Of a stretch of 6,097 nucleotides of DNA, positions 1 to 5,307 are shown piece after piece. A program made the translations under genes and the position numbers. Every line of letters begins with the position of its first letter. The first letter of the stretch is position 1. This stretch comes from Bacillota bacterium (GTDB lineage: Bacteria; Bacillota; Clostridia; Acetivibrionales; DSM-1351). A model generated the notes under the pieces. The model did no database searches and was not told the DNA's origin. It was given only the letters and a program-made list of their open reading frames with translations. The stretch is taken from assembly GCA_023436485.1 (NCBI GenBank), contig JAEZIU010000308.1, positions 1-6,097 on the forward strand, written 5' to 3'.

Positions 1-128
1 GCATTATCATCCCCGAATCGTTTGTCACCATGAAACTCTGTAAAGTTTGTAAAAATATTCTTGATATATCCTTTAGATGTGGGACGATCTTTTGACCTTG
101 CCGCCATTACCTTATCGTAAGCGCTCAT
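1..128 (-). CDS. accA: Acetyl-CoA carboxylase carboxyltransferase subunit alpha, N-terminal part (runs off left edge)
   Basis: Alpha half of the carboxyltransferase, which with AccD moves the carboxyl group from carboxybiotin on BCCP to acetyl-CoA, giving malonyl-CoA in the cytoplasm. Only the first 42 codons are visible. The translation contains ARSKDRPTSKGYI, then IFTNFTEFHGDKRFGDD, matching the family signature R-x-x-x-RP-T-x-x-Y-I-x-x-I-F-x-x-F-x-E-x-HGDR-x-FGDD. The ATG at 128 shares its A with the TAA stop of accD (TAATG), and GGAGG at 140-136 sits 7 bases upstream inside accD, so translation is probably coupled. The protein starts about 8 residues before the signature. It therefore lacks the helical N-terminal extension of E. 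coli-type AccA and belongs to a short form that I recall from clostridia. No stop or frameshift is seen before the edge. Confidence 0.93.
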   Translation of the reverse strand, partial: MSAYDKVMAARSKDRPTSKGYIKNIFTNFTEFHGDKRFGDDN

Positions 129-994
129 TATTTCGCCTCCATGTTATGTAACATCAATATATTTCCTAAATATTTCTTAAGCTCATTCCTGCTTACAATA
201 TTATCTATAAATCCTTTTTCCATAAGAAATTTTGCCTTTTGAAATCCATCTGGAAGAGATCTTCTGATTGTTTGTTCAATTACTCTAGGACCAGCAAAAC
301 CTATTAATGTATCTGGCTCACTAACAATAATATCTCCCTGCATTGCAAAACTTGCTGTTACTCCTCCGGTGGTCGGATCTGTCAGTACAGCTACATACAA
401 ATTTCCATTATTACTGTGTCTCTTTACAGCTCCACTTATTTTTGCCATCTGCATCAACGACATAATGCCCTCTTGCATCCTAGCTCCACCTGAGACGGTA
501 AAACCTATAACAGGAATTGATTTGTCAGCTGCTAGTTCAAAAAGTCTGGCTATCTTTTCTCCAACAACACAGCCCATGCTCCCCATCATAAAAAATGGTT
601 CCATAGCAAAAATAGCACACTCAAAGCCTTCTATTTTACCAATTCCACAAATTACAGCTTCATTTTCGCCGTTCTCTTTTATTGCCGTCTTTAACTTTTC
701 GTCATATCCCGGAAAATTTAACATATTCTTAGATTTAAGTTCTCTATCATACTCTACAAATGTCTCATTATCTACTGTTATGCCTATCCTTTTTCTTGCA
801 CTTATTCTGAAGTGATATCCACATTCTCGACAAACATCAAGATTATCGACCAGTTCACTCTTTAGTAATGTCTCTTTGCATTTTGGACAAATCAATAATA
901 GTTCCTTAGGTGCACAAGGAACTAATGTTGATTCATTTTTATATTCAAGTTCCGGTTTGAGTTCGAGTTTTTTAAATGATATTCTTTTTAGCAT
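128..994 (-). CDS. accD: Acetyl-CoA carboxylase carboxyltransferase subunit beta
   Basis: Beta half of the carboxyltransferase, 288 residues, close to the usual AccD length. A four-cysteine zinc ribbon is visible as CPKC (C36, C39) and CREC (C55, C58), a hallmark of bacterial AccD. The crotonase-like carboxyltransferase fold follows: FMMGSMG with VVGEK (about 135-147), SGGARMQEG (168-176), TDPTTGGVTAS (205-215) and GFAGPRVIEQT (232-242). The paired glycines of the second and third motifs form the oxyanion/acyl-CoA site in this family. The usual FMGGSMG reads FMMGSMG here, which I take as lineage variation. The ATG at 994 lies inside accC, overlapping it by 7 bases (ATGCTAA), with GGAG at 1005-1002 placed 7 bases upstream. 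The stop overlaps the accA start by one base. The subunit should act as an alpha2beta2 complex with AccA. Confidence 0.96.
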   Translation of the reverse strand: MLKRISFKKLELKPELEYKNESTLVPCAPKELLLICPKCKETLLKSELVDNLDVCRECGYHFRISARKRIGITVDNETFVEYDRELKSKNMLNFPGYDEKLKTAIKENGENEAVICGIGKIEGFECAIFAMEPFFMMGSMGCVVGEKIARLFELAADKSIPVIGFTVSGGARMQEGIMSLMQMAKISGAVKRHSNNGNLYVAVLTDPTTGGVTASFAMQGDIIVSEPDTLIGFAGPRVIEQTIRRSLPDGFQKAKFLMEKGFIDNIVSRNELKKYLGNILMLHNMEAK

Positions 995-2364
995 ATGGTT
1001 GCTCCATTCCCATTTTCCATTTCATTTAAAATATTTGCGATATGAATTGGGTCTGTAGAATAGCTGCCTTCTCTAAATATCTCACTAGATAAAATATTCA
1101 TGTGAAGTAAACTATTATGTTCTATACCCTCAATAACTAGTTCAGATAAAGCCACCATCATCTTTCTGATAGACTCTTCCCTTGTCGTACCGTGTACTAT
1201 TAGCTTTCCTAACATGGAGTCGTAGAATGGTGGAATATAATAATCTCGATATATAGCCGTATCAAACCTTACCCATGGCCCGCCAGGAATATGTAAAAGT
1301 GAGATTTTTCCACTACTTGGCCTGAAATCCATCAGCGGATTTTCTGCATTTATTCTGCATTCAATGCAATGTCCTTTAACCTGAATGTTTTCTTGTTCAA
1401 CATTTAGAGGCATTCCTGCCGCAATACGTATTTGCCATTTTACAATATCTATTCCTGTAACCATTTCAGTTACCGGGTGCTCCACTTGAAGTCTGGTATT
1501 CATTTCCATGAAATAAAAATTACTATCTTTATCAAGTAAATATTCTACTGTTCCCACACCAATATAGTTAGAAGCTTTCGCTACTTTTACAGACACTTCC
1601 ATCATTTTTTTCCGTAACTCTGTGCTAATTGCGGTAGATGGACTTTCCTCTATTAACTTTTGGTGTTTTCTCTGTAAAGAGCATTCTCTTTCTCCAAGAC
1701 AAATAACTTTTCCATTGTTGTCACATAATATCTGCATTTCTATATGCTTAACCGGAGAAAGATATTTTTCTATATAGCACGCACCATCTCCAAAAGCACT
1801 TTTTGCCTCTGATGATGCAGTAAGATATGCACTTTCAAACTCATTTTCGTTATATACAATCCTTATACCTTTTCCTCCACCGCCAGATCTTGCCTTTATT
1901 AGTAATGGATAGCCTATCTCGTTAGCAATTTTAATAGCATCTTGAGGATTTTCAATAATATCGCTGCCTGGAATCACTGGGATAGAAGCATTTTGCATAA
2001 TTCTTCTGGCATTATCCTTATCTCCCATTTTTGATATTATATCTGCACTAGGTCCAATAAAAACAATGTTACACTTCTCACATAGAGATGCAAATTTAGC
2101 GTTTTCGGATAATAGTCCATAACCAGGATGTATCGCCTGGGCATTGCAAGCAATAGCAACAGTAATAATGGCCACCATATTTAAATAGCTCTTGCTAGTT
2201 TGAGCAGGACCTATACAATAGCTTTCATCAGCCAGTGTTACATGTAAAGCATGCCTATCTGCTTCAGAAAATATTGCTACTGTGGATATTCCCATTTCTT
2301 TGCATGCACGTATTATTCGAACAGCTATTTCACCACGGTTTGCAATAAGTACTTTATTAAACAT
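988..2364 (-). CDS. accC: Biotin carboxylase subunit of acetyl-CoA carboxylase
   Basis: Cytoplasmic ATP-grasp enzyme that carboxylates the biotin of BCCP from bicarbonate and ATP. At 458 residues it is near the usual length (about 450). Visible in order: the N-terminal ANRGEIAVR signature (8-16); AIHPGYGLLSE (77-87); MGDK with the ATP-binding lysine K116; K157 and the glycine-rich loop GGGGKG (161-166); HIEMQ (207-211); GERECSLQRKHQK (224-236) with H234 and K236; GTVEY with E274; and the catalytic stretch EMNTRLQVEHPVTEM (287-301) containing E287, N289, R291, Q293 and E295. All catalytic residues expected from E. coli AccC appear present. The ATG at 2364 has a strong GGAGG at 2374-2370, 5 bases upstream. 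It follows accB after 17 bases and overlaps accD. This is the more canonical of the two biotin carboxylases in the operon, so I give it the accC name. Confidence 0.96.
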   Translation of the reverse strand: MFNKVLIANRGEIAVRIIRACKEMGISTVAIFSEADRHALHVTLADESYCIGPAQTSKSYLNMVAIITVAIACNAQAIHPGYGLLSENAKFASLCEKCNIVFIGPSADIISKMGDKDNARRIMQNASIPVIPGSDIIENPQDAIKIANEIGYPLLIKARSGGGGKGIRIVYNENEFESAYLTASSEAKSAFGDGACYIEKYLSPVKHIEMQILCDNNGKVICLGERECSLQRKHQKLIEESPSTAISTELRKKMMEVSVKVAKASNYIGVGTVEYLLDKDSNFYFMEMNTRLQVEHPVTEMVTGIDIVKWQIRIAAGMPLNVEQENIQVKGHCIECRINAENPLMDFRPSSGKISLLHIPGGPWVRFDTAIYRDYYIPPFYDSMLGKLIVHGTTREESIRKMMVALSELVIEGIEHNSLLHMNILSSEIFREGSYSTDPIHIANILNEMENGNGATIC

Positions 2365-2381
2365 ATTTACCTCCGCGAGTA

Positions 2382-2819
2382 TTATATATATCTGAAAATT
2401 GGCTGTCCAAATTCGACTACATCACCGTTTTGAGCACAAATTTCTACTATTTCACCGTCTTCTTCAGCAACGATCTCATTGAACAATTTCATGGCTTCAA
2501 TTATGCAAACGATTTGTCCCTTTTTAACTTTGTCTCCTGTTGCCACAAAGTCCTTATCTTTGGCACTAGGTGCAGTATAGAATATTCCAACCATAGGAGC
2601 TTTTATCTCCTTTGATGGTGTGTTTACAGATACTGAATCAGCATTAACTTCATTACTATCTATAGCAGTATTTAGTTGCAATTCATTTTTTGAAACAGAC
2701 TCGATTTTTTGTCGTTCCATTTCAATTCTTATTCTGCTATCACCTTCATTTATCTCGATGATATTAACGTTGGAAGAGTTTACAATTTTAACCAATTCTT
2801 TTATCTGCTCTATATTCAT
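2382..2819 (-). CDS. accB: Biotin carboxyl carrier protein (BCCP) of acetyl-CoA carboxylase
   Basis: Carrier subunit whose biotinylated lysine shuttles carboxyl groups from biotin carboxylase to the carboxyltransferase. With the start at 2819 it has 145 residues, typical of BCCP. An N-terminal helical segment of about 35 residues is followed by a Ser/Asn/Val-rich linker (about 36-72) and the biotinyl domain. The domain has the thumb motif APMVGIFYTAPS (74-85), characteristic of AccB-type carriers, and the biotin site EAMKLFNEI with acceptor K111. Biotin-protein ligase (not in this window) would modify K111. An in-frame ATG exists five codons upstream at 2834 but has no Shine-Dalgarno sequence. 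The 2819 ATG has a G-rich one, so I chose it. The gene lies between the two biotin carboxylase genes, 40 bases after the first and 17 before the second, and presumably serves both. Confidence 0.94.
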   Translation of the reverse strand: MNIEQIKELVKIVNSSNVNIIEINEGDSRIRIEMERQKIESVSKNELQLNTAIDSNEVNADSVSVNTPSKEIKAPMVGIFYTAPSAKDKDFVATGDKVKKGQIVCIIEAMKLFNEIVAEEDGEIVEICAQNGDVVEFGQPIFRYI

Positions 2820-2824
2820 AACTT

Positions 2825-2830
2825 TCCCCC
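2825..2830 (-). promoter_or_regulatory. Ribosome binding site that decides the accB start
   Basis: GGGGGA on the minus strand lies 5 bases before the ATG at 2819. The alternative ATG at 2834 is preceded by an A/T/C-only stretch with no purine-rich site. This favours the 145-residue BCCP over the 150-residue reading. Confidence 0.65.
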
Positions 2831-2859
2831 ACATTTGTTATTGTTTTTGAAAAACTTAT

Positions 2860-4401
2860 TTAGCCATCAATTAAAAGTTCACTTGGCATAGAGATTTCAT
2901 CAATAAATTTCTGTAACAAATTCTCCTTGGAAATTACTCTCATTGTTTCAGTTTTATCATCTATTCTTTTGTTATCCTGCTTGTACAAACACTCACTATA
3001 CTCATAGTTTTGTTGATTATATATCTTTTTACTACTTTTTGTTTTTTCAGTTGAAAGTATTAAATCTTCATGTTTTTCTTTCAAATAATCAGTATTTACC
3101 TCTAAATTTATAAATGAAGTATCTCCCATTATTGCCTTTAGATAATCAATATCTGTTTTAACACCTTCAATTATAAACTCATCTAACGCTCTGCTCATCC
3201 GGCATATTGCTTCCTGCCTGGTATTTCCTTTAACTATTAACTTTGCAATCATAGAATCATAGTAATGACTGATAAAAGAGTTCTGCCCTATTCCTGAATC
3301 TACTCTTACTCCCAAGCCATCCGGTGTCTGATAATATGTTATGGCTCCTGATGAAGGCATAAACCCGTTATTTGTATCTTCCGAATATATTCTACACTCT
3401 ATGGCATGACCTTTAAAATTTATATCATTTTGTTTTATAGGCAGTTCATTGCCTGCTGCTATCAATACTTGCATTTTTACAATATCTATATCCGTAACCA
3501 TTTCTGTCACAGCGTGTTCAACTTGTATTCTTGTATTCATTTCCAAAAAGAATACTTCACCATTGCTATATAAGAATTCCACAGTTCCTGCACCAGTATA
3601 ATGGACTTCCTTTGCAATGGAAATTGCATATTCAAATATTTTATTTTTTAATTCTTGAGAAATAGTCAAGCATGGTGCTTCTTCAACTATCTTTTGAAAT
3701 CTTCTTTGAATTGAGCATTCACGTTCTCCTAAGTGCACTACATTACCGTATGTATCTGCTAAAAGTTGAACCTCAATGTGATGAACATCAGTGTAATACC
3801 TCTCAATAAAAACTGAGTCATTATGAAAGAGTGATTCAGCCAAGCTCTGGGATTTGAAAAAGGCATCCTTCAATTCATCTTTACTTTTTGCTATATACAT
3901 GCCCTTCCCACCGCCACCTGCAGCAGGCTTTATCATTACTGGATATCCAATTGAAGAAGCAATTTGTTCTGCCTCCGCAATGTTATTAATAGCTCTATTG
4001 ATTCCGGGAACCAAGGGAATATTTAATCTTTCTGCAATAGTTCGAGCTTCAAATTTATTTCCAAGCAAGCTTATAACTTCAGCACTAGGCCCAATAAAAA
4101 TAAGGCCAGCCTCTTCAACCGCTTTTGCAAATTCTTCTTTTTCAGATAAAAACCCATATCCAGGGTGTATTGCATCAGCTTTTGCTTCTATAGCAATCCT
4201 AATTATTTTTTCAATATTCATATAGGTATCTTTTGCAGAATTTCCTTCTAAAGGATAACTGTAATCTGCATACCTAACAAACATACTATCCCTGTCATCA
4301 TCAGAATATATTGCAACAGTAGAAATCTCCATTTCTCGTAGTGTTCTGAAAATTCTTACTGCAACTTCTCCTCTATTAGCCACAAGTACTTTTTTTATCA
4401 C
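2860..4401 (-). CDS. Second biotin carboxylase paralogue with C-terminal extension (acyl-CoA carboxylase biotin carboxylase-like)
   Basis: A complete biotin carboxylase module, clearly different from the AccC two genes downstream and closer in style to the alpha subunits of acyl-CoA carboxylases. Visible: ANRGEVAVR (8-16), AIHPGYGFLSE (77-87), K116, K158, GGGGKGM (162-168), H208/E210, GERECSIQRRFQK (225-237), GTVEF with E275, and EMNTRIQVEHAVTEM (287-301). The glutamates, N289, R291, Q293, E295 and K237 are present, so catalysis is plausible. Three positions deviate from the norm: N115 (usually Asp in MGDK), F235 (usually His) and A297 (usually Pro). The enzyme body ends near residue 447. A polar tail of about 65 residues follows, rich in Lys, Ser, Asn, Glu and Tyr, with no biotinyl motif. 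Total length is 513 against about 450. The start is GTG at 4401 with GAGGG 7 bases upstream. It is probably the first gene of the operon. Whether it acts with AccB on acetyl-CoA, uses another substrate, or is regulatory cannot be told. Confidence 0.88.
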   Translation of the reverse strand: MIKKVLVANRGEVAVRIFRTLREMEISTVAIYSDDDRDSMFVRYADYSYPLEGNSAKDTYMNIEKIIRIAIEAKADAIHPGYGFLSEKEEFAKAVEEAGLIFIGPSAEVISLLGNKFEARTIAERLNIPLVPGINRAINNIAEAEQIASSIGYPVMIKPAAGGGGKGMYIAKSKDELKDAFFKSQSLAESLFHNDSVFIERYYTDVHHIEVQLLADTYGNVVHLGERECSIQRRFQKIVEEAPCLTISQELKNKIFEYAISIAKEVHYTGAGTVEFLYSNGEVFFLEMNTRIQVEHAVTEMVTDIDIVKMQVLIAAGNELPIKQNDINFKGHAIECRIYSEDTNNGFMPSSGAITYYQTPDGLGVRVDSGIGQNSFISHYYDSMIAKLIVKGNTRQEAICRMSRALDEFIIEGVKTDIDYLKAIMGDTSFINLEVNTDYLKEKHEDLILSTEKTKSSKKIYNQQNYEYSECLYKQDNKRIDDKTETMRVISKENLLQKFIDEISMPSELLIDG

Positions 4402-4408
4402 TTAACAT

Positions 4409-4413
4409 CCCTC
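4409..4413 (-). promoter_or_regulatory. Ribosome binding site supporting a GTG start
   Basis: GAGGG at 4413-4409 is 7 bases upstream of GTG at 4401. The nearby ATGs at 4415 and 4408 are not in frame with the gene. The ANRGE signature lies eight residues in, as in other biotin carboxylases, which confirms that GTG is the start. Confidence 0.7.
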
Positions 4414-4438
4414 ATTTATTTAAAATATCGATTGCTAT

Positions 4439-4468
4439 TTTTTAATAGTTTCAATGAAATATTGCCAA
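4439..4468 (-). promoter_or_regulatory. Weak candidate promoter proximal to the acc operon
   Basis: TTGGCA at 4468-4463, 18 bases, then TAAAAA at 4444-4439: five of six and four of six matches to the sigma-A boxes. Transcription would start near 4432, giving a leader of about 30 bases with the GAGGG site before GTG 4401. Such matches are common in DNA this AT-rich, so the call is tentative. It competes with the far stronger promoter at 5023-4995. Confidence 0.3.
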
Positions 4469-4486
4469 GGAAAATGAGCCCTACTC

Positions 4487-4681
4487 TTATGCAAACTCAG
4501 CGTCAGAATATTTTATACTGATAGAATAATTAGGTTTACTAATAGCTTATTGAGTGTATCTGAAAAACTTCTCATCAAACAAATTTGATTCAATAATTAT
4601 GGTTTCACTGAAAGGAGTAAATGGCTCAAATAAACTAGTATCTAATTTATCTTTAAATATCTTTCTGCAAAATATCCTCTT
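4487..4681 (-). pseudogene. Possible decayed gene remnant of unknown family
   Basis: From 4681 one minus-strand frame is open for 44 codons to TAA at 4549-4547. It then stays open in the same frame for another 19 codons to TAA at 4489-4487. Both pieces read like ordinary protein: the first includes KLDTSLFEPFTPFSETIIIE, the second AISKPNYSISIKYSDAEFA. There is no usable start codon or ribosome binding site. A different frame immediately upstream (LKEDILQKDI, ending near 4653) could join by a frameshift, extending the remnant rightwards to about 4720. I do not recognise the family. Open stretches of this size also occur by chance in AT-rich DNA, so a coincidence is possible. Confidence 0.3.
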
Positions 4682-4734
4682 TTAACTTATATACACAATA
4701 TAACAATTAATATTAAATCACCTTATAACAAGTC

Positions 4735-4792
4735 TGTTCTGCATAGCTTCGCCCTTACGCATAGATATATAAACTATGTTACAGATAGAACA
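4735..4792 (-). other. Potential RNA structure with two alternative pairings
   Basis: On the minus strand TGTTCT (4792-4787) can pair with AGAACA (4740-4735). Inside, CATAG (4778-4774) can pair either with CTATG at 4764-4760 or with CTATG at 4746-4742, the second stacking towards the outer helix. The two inner choices exclude each other. The loop carries the locally G-rich AAGGGCGAAG. It resembles no riboswitch I know. Helices are short and support is by pairing only. Confidence 0.3.
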
Positions 4793-4814
4793 TACAATGT
4801 TTTTCTAAAATGCT

Positions 4815-4840
4815 GTTAACGTGACCCACCAACGATTAAC
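4815..4840 (-). other. Imperfect hairpin GTTAAtCGT / ACGTTAAC
   Basis: An 8-bp inverted repeat with one bulged base encloses the 9-base loop TGGTGGGTC on the minus strand. It could be an RNA hairpin in a leader transcribed from the promoter at 5023-4995, or a protein-binding palindrome on DNA. No T-tract follows, so it is not a terminator. Confidence 0.4.
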
Positions 4841-4877
4841 AACAATTAGTACTTTAAAATATTAGAAAAAGGTGATA

Positions 4878-4915
4878 GAATAAAGAAAGAAAGCAAACAA
4901 CACTTAGTTTTTGCT
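4878..4915 (-). terminator. Candidate intrinsic terminator or attenuator
   Basis: On the minus strand AGCAAAAAC (4915-4907) pairs with GTT-G-TTTGCT (4903-4892) with one bulged G and a 5-base loop TAAGT. It is followed directly by TTCTTTCTTTATTCT. A 9-bp stem with a pyrimidine/T-rich tail fits a weak Rho-independent terminator. It lies about 95 bases after the predicted start of the strong promoter, so it would either end a small RNA of about 110 bases or attenuate readthrough into the acc operon. The stem is AT-rich and the tail is broken by C residues, which lowers confidence. Confidence 0.38.
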
Positions 4916-4921
4916 ACCGTT

Positions 4922-4972
4922 AATCCCATAAATCATTCACTTCCGGCAAGAATTTGCATGATTTGTGGGATT
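4922..4972 (-). other. Long 15-bp hairpin just after the strong promoter
   Basis: AATCCCATAAATCAT (4922-4936) and ATGATTTGTGGGATT (4958-4972) pair over 15 positions with a single mismatch. That position is a G-U wobble if the plus strand is transcribed and an A-C mismatch on the minus strand. The loop is 21 bases. Minus-strand transcription from the promoter at 5023-4995 would place this stem within about 16 bases of the RNA 5' end, where it could protect the RNA or form the core of a small RNA. On the plus strand the stem is followed by a short T-run (4971-4974) and TTATCTT, so it could also stop rightward transcription, though no plus-strand gene is seen. Confidence 0.55.
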
Positions 4973-4994
4973 TTCTTATCTTCCATTTAAAAGA

Positions 4995-5023
4995 ATTATA
5001 CATTAATATTTATTAGTTGTCAA
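4995..5023 (-). promoter_or_regulatory. Perfect-consensus sigma-A promoter
   Basis: TTGACA at 5023-5018, a 17-base spacer, and TATAAT at 5000-4995 match the consensus at all twelve positions with the optimal spacing. Transcription should start near 4988 (A). The upstream flank reads AAAAAATTCATAAAT, which resembles an UP element. It drives leftwards into the hairpin region and, if nothing terminates, the acc operon about 590 bases on. No ribosome binding site precedes the first ATG (4986), so the near product is probably non-coding RNA or a leader. Confidence 0.8.
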
Positions 5024-5050
5024 ATTTATGAATTTTTTGCATCAGTAAGG

Positions 5051-5090
5051 TATTTTGTATTATTTTGTCATGTTTTGTCGTATTTTCCCG
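5051..5090 (-). repeat. Four tandem decamers: phased A-tracts upstream of the promoter
   Basis: On the plus strand the blocks TATTTTGTAT, TATTTTGTCA, TGTTTTGTCG and TATTTTCCCG follow one another in exact 10-base register. The minus strand thus has AAAA tracts at 5053-5056, 5063-5066, 5073-5076 and 5083-5086, and ACAAAA in the first three units. A further A6 tract at 5033-5038 lies two helical turns nearer the promoter. A-tracts repeated each helical turn bend DNA. Relative to a start near 4988 they occupy about -45 to -98. Phased A-tracts upstream of the C. perfringens plc promoter are known to stimulate it. Binding sites for a regulator are an alternative reading. Confidence 0.65.
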
Positions 5091-5247
5091 CGAATTGTTC
5101 ATCGTCATTAGTTTCTGGCTAATGGACATTTTGGTACTATTTCAGTCATCTCTTTCTAGTTTTGTGATATAAAATAGCAGCAAGTTTTCAGGCCTTTAAA
5201 AATTAATACGCACTACAAGTATAATAGCTCTAAAAGCATTTTTAATG

Positions 5248-5282
5248 AAAAAATGCCGGCTTGCTGTGGCAAACCGGCATTT
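5248..5282 (-). terminator. Intrinsic terminator of the xylanase gene, bidirectional form
   Basis: AAATGCCGG (5251-5259) pairs perfectly with CCGGCATTT (5274-5282). An inner TTGC/GCAA helix continues the stem after one C-A mismatch, closing on a 4-base loop. On the minus strand the stem ends in a run of six T (5253-5248), 25 bases after the xylanase stop. The plus strand also has a T6 run (5284-5289), so it could work in both directions. It should separate xylanase transcription from the acc operon. Confidence 0.88.
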
Positions 5283-5307
5283 CTTTTTTAGCTTTTATTA
5301 ACTCTTA

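Larger units (their letters stand above)
4402..5307. other. Long intergenic region between xylanase and acc operon
   Basis: About 900 bases with no convincing intact gene on either strand. I see no tRNA, rRNA, CRISPR array or insertion sequence, and no riboswitch class I can name. In minus-strand order it contains: the xylanase terminator (5282-5248); a featureless AT-rich stretch (about 5240-5125); a short weak hairpin (5124-5106); phased A-tracts (5086-5033); a consensus promoter (5023-4995); a series of hairpins (4972-4735); a possible gene remnant (4681-4487); and a weak promoter close to the first acc gene (4468-4439). Everything recognisable is oriented with the flanking genes. Confidence 0.7.

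Noticed and set aside
369..815. Long plus-strand frame opposite accD, and similar plus-strand frames at 876-1058, 2251-2891, 3854-4225 and 5261-5476
   Set aside because: Each is antisense to a clearly conserved gene, has no family resemblance, and is explained as a shadow of that gene.
2819..2834. Upstream ATG for accB at 2834
   Set aside because: No ribosome binding site; the ATG at 2819 has a purine-rich one and starts with a normal BCCP N-terminus.
4574..4589. Palindrome ATCAAA-CAAA-TTTGAT, considered as a FabT-like operator for fatty-acid genes
   Set aside because: FabT sites read TTTGA..TCAAA; this has the half-sites in the opposite order and lies far from either promoter candidate.
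4613..4638. Plus-strand AAAGGAG followed by ATG and a 5-codon frame (MAQIN)
   Set aside because: Spacing is only about three bases, the frame ends at once, and the stretch is antisense to the protein-like minus frame, where it simply encodes part of FEPFTPF.
4814..4827. TGTTAACGTGACCC, considered as a CcpA cre site
   Set aside because: The left half fits but three required positions of the right half do not; the inverted repeat there is better explained as a hairpin.
4815..4840. TGGTGGGTC loop considered as a T-box antiterminator core
   Set aside because: The flanking conserved AGGGTGG-ACCGCG pattern and the specifier stem are absent.
4846..4854. ATTAGTACT, considered as a FapR half-site
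   Set aside because: The matching inverted half is missing, and one half-site in AT-rich DNA is not evidence.
5106..5124. Hairpin CATTAG/CTAATG
   Set aside because: Six AT-rich base pairs with no T-tract; expected by chance in this composition.
5108..5149. 13-codon minus-strand frame MTEIVPKCPLARN
   Set aside because: Only a weak purine run directly abutting the ATG, too short to judge, and upstream of the promoter at 5023-4995.
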